From contig QXEO01000235.1 in assembly GCA_007115705.1 (NCBI GenBank), forward strand, positions 248,001-312,000: a stretch of 64,000 nt of DNA. The letters run 5' to 3'. Numbering within the stretch: position 1 is the first letter of the stretch; each line of letters opens with the position of its first letter. The position numbers and the translations under genes are program-made. Below the pieces are notes generated by a model. It worked only from the letters and a program-made list of their open reading frames with translations, was not told the DNA's origin and made no database searches. The stretch is from Dactylis glomerata (lineage: Eukaryota; Streptophyta; Magnoliopsida; Poales; Poaceae). This document shows positions 1-9,752 of the stretch, one piece after another.

Positions 1-1
1 G

Positions 2-420
2 GAACTTGACTATGGACCTTCTTTTAAAGTCCCTTTGTTTCGATGCAAATGGGTCAAGCTGGATGGAGTAGGGGTAAAGGTGGACCAGCTGTATGGAATG
101 ACAACAGTGAATCTCAACAATCTTGGTTACAGAGACGAACCATTCGTCCTAGCCAATGATGTGGCTCAAGTTTTCTATGTGAAAGATATGTCCTCCAAAC
201 CGAAAAAAGAAAAGATAAGGCAACGAATACATCATACGATGAGCCAAAGCGTCACGTAGTTCTTTCCGGGAAAAGAAACATCGTGGGAGTTGAGGATAAG
301 GCAGACATGTCAGAAGATTATAATAAGTTTGATGAAATTCCGCCCTTCAGAGTGAATATTGACCCAAGCATCGCGTTAAATGGTGAACATACTCCATGGT
401 TACGACCGAAGCGATCCTAA
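2..420 (+). pseudogene. CACTA transposase TNP2, C-terminal fragment (DUF4216 region), frameshifted
   Basis: This is the 3' end of the TNP2-type transposase gene of a CACTA (En/Spm) transposon. The first frame reads from the window edge through PLFRCKWV, GVKVDQLYGMTTVN, DEPFVLANDVAQVFYVKDM and SSKPKK, the pattern of the DUF4216 domain that closes TNP2 proteins. After an A-rich run near 205-215 the frame shifts. The tail continues as DEPKRHVVLSGKRNIVG and then PPFRVNIDPSIALN to a TAA at 418-420. The 5' part of the gene lies outside the window. The shift suggests a dead copy, although one base in an A-run could be a sequencing error. It has the same orientation as the second transposon gene downstream, so both probably belong to one element ending at 20178. 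Confidence 0.8.
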
Positions 421-930
421 TCAAGGGAGATACGCGAAGGGAAGTTCATGGCCTCCAAGGCATTTTAGGTCACCATATGTATTAAATGTGCCAATTTATG
501 GCAAACATCGAACATGATAGCTCATTTTGTGAAGGTTTTGTTGTGATGTTTGCAATTTTCCAAGTTTAATATTTTTCCTTATGGTTCGTGGCTCAAACCG
601 GTGCTAAAGGGGGTGCCGGTGCGGTGCCCAGCAAAAGAACCTTTAGCACCGGTTCCTAGCATGAAGGTGGTTTTTGTGTCATCTGGTGGGTGGATGCAAC
701 CGAGACTAAAGCTGTCGGTAGGATAAGGACGCGTGGCTAACCTTTAGTCCCGGCTGGTGGGTGCAACCGAGACTAAAGATATCGGCAGGATAAGGACGCG
801 TGGGTGGATGCACTGCTCGATGAGGTAAAGCATGTAGCGCACAACGCCCCTGTCGGAGGAACAAGACAAAGTAGAAGCGGCGCCGTGCCTATAAAAGAAG
901 CATCGATACGCCATGGCAAGCAGCTCAACA
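421..930 (+). other. CACTA inter-gene spacer with two subterminal-type repeat motifs
   Basis: Non-coding spacer after the TNP2 stop. At 595-655 it has an inverted pair of CCTTTAGCACCGGTT motifs around a GGTGCGGTGCCCAGC core. At 700-805 a second motif, CAACCGAGACTAAAG, occurs twice next to GGATAAGGACGCGTGG. Bases 500-660 are close to 2235-2300 joined to 2785-2860, so the spacer contains an old duplication of the transposon's own sequence. I see no convincing ORF. Confidence 0.55.
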
Positions 931-1749
931 AGCCCGTGAAAGACTCCATCTCCTCTAACAGTGTTGGGGAAAGGGTTGGGAAATCTCCCGTGGCGGAGCT
1001 TCTCGAAGATGTCGTTGGTGCATATGCCCTACGGCATCTTCGGAAGCTCCGCCTCAGAAAAATTTCCCTGCAAGCCCGTGAAAGACTCCATCTCCTCTAA
1101 AAGTGTTGGGGAAAGGGTTGGGAAATCTCCCGTGGCGGAGCTTCTCGAAGATGTCGTTGGTGCATACGCCCTATGGCATCTTCGGAAGCTCCGCCTCGGA
1201 AAATTTTCCCTGCAAGCCCGTGAAAGACTCCATCTCCTCTAATAGTGTTGGGGAAAGGGTTGGGAAATCTCCCGTGGCGGAGCTTCTCAAAGATGTCGTT
1301 GGTGCATATGCCCTACGGCATCTTCGGAAGCTCCGCCTCGGAAAAATTTCCATGCAAGCCCGTGAAAGACTCCATCTCCTCTAACAGTGTTAGGGAAAGG
1401 GTTGGGAAATCTCCCATGGCGGAGCTTCTCGAAGATGTCGTTGGTGCATACGCCCTACGGCATCTTCGGAAGCTCCGCCTCGGAAAAATTTCCCTGCAAG
1501 CCCGTGAAAGACTCCATCTCCTCTAACAGTGTTGGGGAAAGGGTTGGGAAATCTCCCGTGGCAGAGCTTCTCGAAGATGTCGTTGGTGCATACGCCCTAT
1601 GGCATCTTCGGAAGCTCCGCCTCGGAAAAATTTCCCTGCAAGCCCGTGAAAGACTCCATCTCCTCTAACAGTGTTGGGGAAAGGGTTGGGAAATCTCCCG
1701 TGGCGGAGCTTCTCGAAGATGTTGTTGGTACTCACGCCCTACGGCATCT
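930..1749 (+). repeat. 142-bp tandem repeat array, about 5.8 copies
   Basis: The word GCCCGTGAAAGACTCCATCT recurs at about 931, 1073, 1215, 1357, 1499 and 1641, an exact 142-bp period. The last unit is truncated near 1745. Copies differ at only a few sites each. Each unit contains a long inverted repeat: the segment ending GGAGCTTCTCGAAGATG pairs with CATCTTCGGAAGCTCC about 25 bases further on, giving a near-perfect stem of roughly 23 bp. Because 142 is not a multiple of three, the overlapping open frames across the array read different phases of the same DNA and are not taken as genes. The array lies between the two genes of the CACTA element. Confidence 0.9.
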
Positions 1750-2775
1750 AGAAATGGCGGGCATGAAGATTCATAGCCCGGAGTTGAGTCTCGCTAGACT
1801 TGCGATGGATCTCTGATAAAACAACTTATTGTGGACCTAAAAATGATTTTTACAAAAAAAATCATGAGCATTATATCATATACATGTAGTTCAAACCTAG
1901 CGAGCCTCCTGCCGAATCGACAGGAATTTGTCTTTTTCATGAGGTGTGGACGGAAAGGTTTCAGATGCACCAGCTGGGGAATTTTCAATCTAAGGTGGTC
2001 TAGTATTTTTGAAAAATGTTTTGATAGCAATGTGAAACTTTAATTTGGTGGTTGCTTCACAAAAAAAACTTTTTTTTGACATCTAAAAAATGGAAAATGG
2101 TTTTTTCGTGCGATGAAAAGGGAAACTTCCTTCTGCAACATCGTAAACAATCCCAAGATGCACATGTGTGCACAATATGGGCACATTATCAGAAATTATG
2201 TCTTGATTCTAGCCATAACATTGCTCATTTACATCGAACATGATAGCCCATTTTGTGAAGGGTTTTTTGTGATGTTTGCAATTTTCCAAGTTTAATATTT
2301 TTCCTTGTAACTATAACATATAATATGACACCACGCGAAGGTTTCACGTTGTTTGGATTATTTTTTAAATTCTTATACCCGTTTAAAATTATATTCAAAA
2401 CGGCGGGCATGAAGATTCATAGCCCGGGGTTGAGTCTCACTAGACTTGCGGTAGATCTCTGATAAAACAACATATTTTGAACCTAAAAATGATTTTTACA
2501 AAAAATCATGAGCATTATATCATATACATGTAGTTCAAACCTAGCGGGCCTCCACCGATTTTAAAATGTTTGCAAGCCTACTAATTTTAACAAAATAATT
2601 TTCAGCATTTCTATGTGTGAATATTTAATAGATATTTTTCTAATAAACATTTTGATATGCTATATGTATTATTCTGATTTATATTTATTTTACAACATTT
2701 TATAGAATGTTGATCATAGCTTCAATAAGAAATAAGGCGGGAACAACCAAAAAGTTTAAAAACATTTCAAATGCC
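1750..2775. other. CACTA inter-gene spacer containing a direct duplication
   Basis: AT-rich non-coding DNA. The segment from GGCGGGCATGAAGATTCATA at 1757 to the CTAGCGAGCCTCC word near 1910 is repeated at about 2402-2552 with small differences. Bases 2230-2300 repeat part of the spacer seen at 495-575. I found no gene here. Confidence 0.55.
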
Positions 2776-2967
2776 CCTTTAGCACCGGTTCGTGGCTCAA
2801 ACCGGTGCTAAAGGGGGTGGCGGTGCGGTGCCCAGCCAGAGCACCTTTAGCACCGGTTGCTGGCACGAACCGGTGCTAAAGGTAGGACCTTTAGCACCGG
2901 TTGGTGGCTTCAACCGGTGCTAAAGGGTCTTTAGCACCGGTTGAAGCCATCAACCGGTGCTAAAGGC
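2776..2967. repeat. Palindromic TTTAGCACCGG repeat cluster upstream of the second CACTA gene
   Basis: Four inverted pairs of TTTAGCACCGGTT / AACCGGTGCTAAA lie back to back, eight motif copies in about 190 bp. The same motif is found just inside the right terminus (19968-20160). In CACTA elements such subterminal motifs are transposase-binding sites (established for TNPA of En/Spm). Here they lie immediately upstream of a TATA-like box, so they may also act in the promoter of the downstream transposon gene; that is inference. Confidence 0.75.
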
Positions 2968-2970
2968 CTT

Positions 2971-3320
2971 TCCTTTATAACTGCTTCCCCTTCTTCTCCC
3001 CCGCATCGCCATTTTCGCTAAGTCCCCGCGCTAGGAGCAGAACAGACGCCGGCAGGCTACCGAATTTCCACGCCGTCGCCGCCGCGCCCGCCCGTGCCCG
3101 TGCCCGCCCGTGCCGCTCCGCCCGTGCTCCGCCGCCCGTGCCGCTCCGCGCGTGCTCGCCCGCGCCGCGCGCGCTCTCCACCGCCCGTGCCCGCCCGCGC
3201 CGCTCCGCCACACCGGCCGGCGCCCGTGCCCGTGCCCGCCCGCGCTGCTCCGCCGCCCGTGCACGCCCGCCCGCGCAGCTCCGGCAACCGCCGGCGTGCG
3301 GTTCCTGTACTGCAAAGGTA
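2971..3320 (+). promoter_or_regulatory. Putative promoter and non-coding first exon of the second CACTA gene
   Basis: A TATA-like TTTATAAC lies at 2974-2981, directly after the palindromic repeats. A pyrimidine-rich leader and a very GC-rich tract of CCCGTGCC-type repeats (about 3080-3290) follow. A donor-like AAAG/GTATTG near 3318-3322 then opens the long intron that ends at the acceptor TTTGCAG near 6307, just before the ATG at 6313. Overlapping open frames in this GC-rich tract are compositional and were not called as genes. Confidence 0.45.
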
Positions 3321-3483
3321 TTGCCGTTTTTTTTTCTTATTTTCTAGGTATTTTAGATATTTTGGTTATTCCTGTAAGATTTGTTAGTTAATTGTAAGAT
3401 TAGTTAATTAATTATTTAGTATTTTGGGTATTTAATTAATTATAGGATTAGTTAATTAATTAGTTAATTTTAGGATTAGATAA

Positions 3484-5888
3484 TCTATCTATTATATTAT
3501 TAAAACAACAAACAAACGATGGCTAGGATTCAACCAAGATGCAACCATGGATAAGGGACGGCTCAGATATGCAATAAAGGACGCGTAACGATTCAGGTTG
3601 GAAAAAGAAATAGACACATCCAAGTGTCCGGCATATACACGTTTGATTAGATGAAGGATGAAGAGAATAGCAAGGACACGTCTTGCATCTAAAAAAAAGG
3701 ACACGTCTTGGGCTCTCGGCTGATTTTAATCAGATCGCCTGCACATGGTTGGAAAAGGAAAGAGACGCAGCGTTGTCTCCAGCATATATATGTTTGATTA
3801 GATGAAGGATTAATAGAATAGCAAGAACACGTCTCGGCTTATTTAATCAGCTCACCCGCTCACCCGCACATAAATCCCGATTCACAATCATCTAGATTGA
3901 CCATATATACACAGCGACTTTTCTAATCACGCCTGTAAAATTGTGCACGACGATCAATCAGGTCTTCCAATACCGACAGAAACATAAATTGTGGTATGTG
4001 AACAACAATCGCAGAAGTCGTCGAGTGAATCGTCAAAGAGGCAGGGTCTCATGCAATGGCACGGCATAGTCTCCGATGAGTTTGGAGCAACGACAGCATG
4101 GCCTGTGAGTATATGAGGAGTTCTACGATGAGCTATCCATGCATGGCGATAAACGGCCGCACGTCGGCGCTGAAAGGCCAACTGATGGCAGTTAAGATCG
4201 ATGGCCACTCAAACTTGATGTCGTCCAGGCAACATTGATGGAAAATATACGACAGCATAGATTTTCTCCTTCCTGATGATGGTTCTCAAAATCATGAAGG
4301 ATCTCCTCCATGGATCGATCAGACGGATATTTTCTAGATTGCGAGCGGCAGCATTGCTAACTAACGATGAAGTTGTGCATGGGTGTCGATCATCATCGAA
4401 GTGCTAGAAGCAGAACCTAGAGCTAAGCTAATAATGGATCAGGAGGCCATGGACGAGATGTTGCTGGCCGAGCTCCACGACTACATGATGCCATCCCTGT
4501 CGGCATCTTCAAGGATCCCCTTCTCAGATGGATGCAAGGAACAAGGTACCATCGATTTGCTAGACATCCTCAGATTGGCGAGAGCGATTACTCAACGCCG
4601 GATGCATCATGCATGGGTGCGGGACGATAGACACGATCATCAAAGTAGAAAACAGAACCAGCAGCTTATCTTAGTGGATACAGAATTAGGTGAGTATACA
4701 AGATACAAGTAATTTTCACTAGGTAGATCGTATATAAAGGGTAAAAGTTTATTTGTATGCAAAACCCAAAATTAAAATTAAAGTTTATTTTTGTAAGTTC
4801 TTCACGAATTCCATGAACCTTCAGTTGATAATTTTTATTAGATTATTCCTTCGATTTATATGTAAATTAAAAATGAAACAAAGCATATAATAAAATCAAT
4901 TGTTGTTTTTGAATCTAGCATGCCTAAGACTATCAACATGCCTGGACTGTTTACTTAGACCATTGAACATAAATGTGTGAAAGACCATAACGTCTACATG
5001 AGTTTCATGGGGATGAGCTGAGGCATGTTCAATTTAGTGGTGGATCACCATATACAATAGATTAGAGAAATCAAAATATATGCATATAGGAGAACAGGGT
5101 TCAATGCATGATGGACACCGAATAAGAAAAATAGACATATTGGTCCAATTAATAAGTGATAAAATGTGTGAGCAATTTTGGGGAAGCAACGTTAGCTATT
5201 TGAACATGTTTGTCGGTTATACACACGTAGTTCCAGTTGCTCTAGAAAATGTAATACACTAAAAAAATACAACATAGATACGATCTGGGAGAACAAAATA
5301 TAACTGGAGAACTACCAGAGCATGTTACGAGTTCCAATGAGTCCATAGCTACAATGTTTAGAAAGAAATGTAGGGCAGGCTCCGAGAGTAGAATAACATT
5401 GGGCTAATATTTAAACTCAGTGATGAGGTTGCTCATGCCATAGACGGGAAGAAAATTAGGAAAAATAACATGAGAATAGAATAAAAACCAAACTATGCTG
5501 ATGGTTACAGAGATATGCTTTGGAAAAATATAGATCCAAGGAAAATGTGACTAAGAGATAGTGTTTTAGTAACAAAAATGTCGTAACAGAGAAATCATGT
5601 CAAGTATTTTATTGTCCTAAGACCATGTTTTAGAAAAACAGAAAGCTGCCCACTAAGAATTATGAGTTCCGAAGAGCACTGACAACTAAATCAAGATATT
5701 TTAAGATTTTCTTCTCACGATAATTCAATTAGGCATAGATTTTTGCTATCTTTTAAGGTGGATATGATCCATGTAATAGGAATATAATTCAATTATATAA
5801 AATGATAGATAGAGATAGAATAAATACATATCACATATTCTATATATATGCAGTCTAGCCGCGCAAATGCGCGGGTCACCATGCTAGT
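3484..5888 (+). mobile_element. Non-autonomous Helitron in the first intron of the CACTA gene
   Basis: The 5' end reads TCTATCTATTATATTATTAA, the usual start of grass Helitrons, and the base before it is A. The 3' end has a GC hairpin, CCGCGC-AAAT-GCGCGG at 5859-5874, then GTCACCATG and the terminal CTAGT at 5884-5888, followed by T. Insertion between A and T without target duplication fits Helitron rules. The AT-rich intron sequence is similar on both sides. The interior (about 2.4 kb) lacks Rep/helicase coding. It contains an imperfect internal duplication (about 3640-3715 against 3785-3840, both with GATTAGATGAAGGAT) and a 109-codon frame at 4383-4712 that I do not recognise. A 5' end four bases later is also possible. 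Confidence 0.7.
4383..4712 (+). CDS. Hypothetical ORF inside the Helitron
   Basis: A 109-codon open frame beginning MSIIIEVLEAEPRAK and ending GEYTRYK. I do not recognise a family. It is the longest sense frame in the Helitron interior, so it may be a captured gene fragment or chance. The middle (LDILRLARAITQRRMHHAW) could form a helix, but no catalytic motif is visible. Confidence 0.2.
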   Translation: MSIIIEVLEAEPRAKLIMDQEAMDEMLLAELHDYMMPSLSASSRIPFSDGCKEQGTIDLLDILRLARAITQRRMHHAWVRDDRHDHQSRKQNQQLILVDTELGEYTRYK

Positions 5889-6178
5889 TTTAGGTATTTT
5901 ATTACTTTAGTTATTTTAGGTATTTTATTTTTTAGGTCTTTTATAACTTTAGTTATTTTAGGTCTTTTATTACTTTAGTTATTTTAGGATTAGTTAATTA
6001 GTTAATTAGTTATTTTAGGATTTGTGAGTTAATTAGTTAGGTTTGGAGAAGTTAGGGTTAGGATTAGTTAATTAATTTGTATCATATTTTTTAGTTAGGG
6101 TTAGGGTCCCTTAATTAATTTAGAGTAATACAAATATGATTTTTTAGTTAGGGTTAGGGTTCCGTTATAAAATGGGGG

Positions 6179-6250
6179 CGTTGGCCGGGTGCCGGCGTGG
6201 TGGGGAGGGAAGACCTACTCTTCCCCCACCGCGCCGGCGCTCGGCCAACG
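6179..6250. repeat. Long GC-rich inverted repeat (hairpin) at the 3' end of the CACTA intron
   Basis: CGTTGGCCGGGTGCCGGCG pairs with CGCCGGCGCTCGGCCAACG, and the stem continues inward with GTGGTGGGG against CCCCACCG. The stem is roughly 27 bp with a few mismatches, and the loop around 6207-6222 is short (about AGGGAAGACCTACTC). It stands out in a very AT-rich intron and lies about 60 bp before the splice acceptor. A TTATAAAA box lies just upstream at 6166-6173. Confidence 0.7.
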
Positions 6251-6312
6251 GCCCCTTTTTTGGGTCTCCATATCGGCATTATAATAATTTGTAATAATTC
6301 TTTGCAGAAACT

Positions 6313-8811
6313 ATGGATCTCAGAAGAGACGAATTCAAGGAAGATATTATCGAGGACATCATCCGCGATAATGATGACGATGTCACCTCGTTGTTTCTAA
6401 ACAACTCCGGTGAGGAAGACGAACAAAACCGTAGAGATGGCTTCGATGAGGGAGAAGGTGCCGGAGAGAATGGAGGCATCGGTGAGGGAGAAGGCGCCGA
6501 CTCTGACGAGGGAGAAGCCGACGGCTCCGATAGAACCTTCAATATTGCAAAGTCCGGGGAGGTAGATGTGTATTAAAAAATTAAGCCTCTGTTGTATAGA
6601 TGGATTATTTGATTTGTGTATATACATATATTAATGCTCTTTCTTCTTTTAGCCCTCTAGAAGCCACTCTTCTATAAATAAAAGAGGTCCGGCCAGAAGG
6701 TTGGAAAAACATGAAAGGTACCGGATAGAAGAAATCGGTGAAGATGGCGAACCGATTGCTCCCGCGGCTCACGCAAGTAAATTTACAAGACAATGCGGAG
6801 TTCTTATTAGGGACAACATTCCGATCACCCTTCGAGAATGGAAGAAGACAAAGACGGAACCAGTTAAATATGTCCGCAACAGATTGAAGAATATTCTTTG
6901 GAAGAAGCTCATGGTTAATTTTACCCTACCAGAGGCGCTAGAGGTGGATCGAACTGAGGTGGATCCAAATGAGGAGGATTTAGATGACAATGATCGTCAT
7001 CTGAATATCATAGAGCGGAAAGTCAAGAAGTGGACTCTTTCGAAGATGGCACTACAATTCAACAACTGAAAGAAAAGATTGTACAAGGATTTTGTCAACA
7101 AAGAAAAGACTCCGGTGTTCACTGGACAATATGAGAAGATAAAAGACCACTGGGACGCATTTGTGGAGTACAAGACTTTAGAGGAAGCTAAGAGAAGGTC
7201 AGAAATAAATAAGAAAAATGCTGCTAAAAAGAAGTATCACCATACTATGGGGCAAGGAGGCTACAAGTCTGGCAAGCCTAAGTGGAAGAAAATGGAGGAT
7301 GATCTAATTGCTAAAGGGATCATTCCGGAGACATTGAAATGGAATGATCGGTCAAGGGATTGGTTTTACGGGCATGGAGGGAAGTTGGACTCAGAAGGAA
7401 GTGTGTATATACAAAAAAGCATGACGAAGACCCCCTTCCCATTGATGCCCTTAGAAGCGCATCAAAGGATGTTGAAGAGGGAAGGTTCCATCCCGAAAGA
7501 GAGAAGGACGAGCTCACACGTGCCCTTGGGAATGATGAACACCTAGGACGAACACGAACCACACCAGGCTCCAAACTGTGGAAACTCGGGTTTCCCGTGG
7601 AAAGGAAGAAATTTCCCGATAGAAGCCGTCAGAGAAGAAAGGAAAGGGAGGCAGACCGCATGTCTCAGATAGAACAAGAGCTGAAGCGACAATCAGACTT
7701 GTTAAATCGGATAAGCCAGCAAGGAACCGCCACATCTCAGCCACAGATAGAAGCCGGACATGATGCTACCGGCCCACCATCTCAGCGGAAAAGCAGCGTG
7801 GCTTCCACGGACCTCCCAGAGGATGATGATGAACCGGCGATCCGCTACCCAGTGGATGATATCATGGAGTTGACATCTTGCGAGCTACATGTGAAGGTCG
7901 TGAACATAACCATGAAGGTGGCGATCGGCTATGCCTTACCCATTGGACCTGATTCAACTTATCATTGCCGTCCGATTCCACATGGCTACGCTGTTGCCGG
8001 GGTGGATGAAGTTATGGGCGGATTTGAGCAGCTGAAGCTTGACCACCCTGCGGGTGAAGGGGATTTGTACGAGCTGGGAGAAGCCAAGAAGACCACCGTT
8101 CTATGGCTAAAGGAATTAATCGTGCTTCCAAATTGGACGCCAAGGTCTCCAGCGCGTCACCCTTCTCCACCGCCACGTCAGCCTTCTCTGCCATCTTCGC
8201 GTCAGCCTTCTTCGGCATCTCTGCCGCATAAGCCTTCTCCAGCATACCAGCCTTCACCAGCTAGTGAGCCGTCTCCGCCACCTCCGCCCACTGAGGCTCA
8301 GAGCCAAAAGCGGAAGCGTACCATCGCCGCTCCATCGATGAGTCATAATCGATCACCGATCCGTCGACAGGAGCCCCTCCCAAGAGTACCGAAGGTTCCT
8401 CCCAAGAGACCTTACGACTATACTCCGGAGGAAAATGCGGCGAAAGTACAAGAGAAATCAAAGAACTTCTTTGAAAAGTTGAAGAGAAAGAAGACCGAGC
8501 AGTCCGCCGAGCAGCCTCCTCTAGATCCAAAAGTGTTAAAAATGTTGAAGAACCTTCACCAACCCGAGCCAAGGCTTGCATCAGACTATGACCGCACTAT
8601 TCTCAAGTTAGATGCAGCAAAGCGGTCGAAAGGTAAATCAGTTCCTCAGCTCGGAGAACAGATGAACTCTTGCCACCCGCTCCAAGTGTTTCCCGATGTC
8701 CAGTATGATCCAGAGATCATAGCACTGTACAAAGAGGAGACCGAAGCTGCAGGTATGTCTGTTGCTCAATACTTAAGCAAGTGTGATTTCCCCACAGCTG
8801 AAGTAGTAGCA
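6313..8811 (+). pseudogene. CACTA second gene (TNP1/Ulp1-type transposon protein), 5' coding part, disrupted
   Basis: This is the N-terminal and central part of the long second gene typical of grass CACTA elements. Exon 6313-6561 begins MDLRRDEFKEDIIEDIIRD and is acidic, ending at GAG/GTAGAT. The next exon starts at 6653 after TTTTAG. It encodes the plant-transposase region: SKFTRQCGVLIRDNIPITLR, KWTLSKMALQF, KKYHHTMGQGGYKSGKPKW, SRDWFYGHGG and DELTRALGNDEHLGRTRTTP. A central block YPVDDIMELTSCELHVKV to HGYAVAGVDEV and a proline/serine-rich linker follow. Breaks are an in-frame TGA at 7067-7069 and a frameshift near 7390-7400. The frame is then cut at 8811 by an LTR retrotransposon and resumes at 18447 without loss. 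It is not expressible as it stands. Confidence 0.75.
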
Positions 8812-9752
8812 TGCTACTCGGTGATGACGCCAGAAAAGAGCTGTGGCGTGTAGTTGACGTGGGAGCAGTAAGTCCTTGTGCGTGGTGAATGACCAGCCCG
8901 TTGGGAACCCCAAGAGGAAGGTATGATGAGTGTAGCGGCTAGTTTTCCCTCAGTTAAGAAACCAAGGTTTATCGAACAGGAGAGGAGAGACAATGACGAC
9001 TGAAGGTGTTGTGGAACCTGCACACACACAAACAAATACTTTGTTCCCAACTTGCGATGAGGTTGTCAATCTCACCGGTTTGCTTGAAACAAAGGTTATG
9101 AGCGTATCGAGTGGAAAACAGTAGAGTATGCTAGTAAAGTAAACAGTACGAGAAAAGTAAACAGGTGATTGCAATATGATGTAAATAGGACCGGGGTCCA
9201 CAGTTCACTAGTGGTGTCTCTCCATAGATAAAATAACACATGCTGGGTAAACAAATTACAGTTGGGCAATTGATAGAATAGAGATAACGTGATATGTCAA
9301 GAAGATCACTATGAGATTTACTCTGGGCATTACAACAAAATACATAGACCGCCATCCAACTGCATCTATGACTAATAATCCACTCCCGGGGATATCAATC
9401 CGAACACCCCAGTAGTATTAAGTTGCGAACAACAGATAATTGCATTAAGCAAAGTGTGTAATGTAAACAAAGCATATGCCCTTGAGCATATGAATGTTGT
9501 TTTCTCCCTAGTAGCAATAGCACATCTACCACCTTAGAGGTTTCTGTCACTCCCCCAGGTGAAATAGAGGCATGAACCCACTATCGAGCATAAATACCCC
9601 CTCTTGGAGTCACTAGCAACTACTCGGCCAAGATAGCTACTAACAACGGAGAGCATGCAAGATCATAAACAACATAGAGATAACAAAAGATATAATTCAG
9701 TACAGCAACTTAATCATAAACACCAATATTCATCGGATCCCAGCAAACCAAA

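Noticed and set aside
804..1816. Series of overlapping 93-98 codon frames with near-identical products
   Set aside because: They are frames of the 142-bp tandem repeat. The period is not a multiple of three and each frame begins and ends at the same repeat position, so they are shadows of the array.
2975..3391. Several open frames on both strands in a GC-rich tract
   Set aside because: Arg/Ala/Pro-rich low complexity from CCCGTGCC repeats; the tract fits a non-coding first exon better.
6110..6160. GTTAGGGTTAGGGT words resembling telomere repeats
   Set aside because: Only two or three units, TTAGGG rather than the plant TTTAGGG, and set in an AT-rich intron with similar TTAGGATTAG words.
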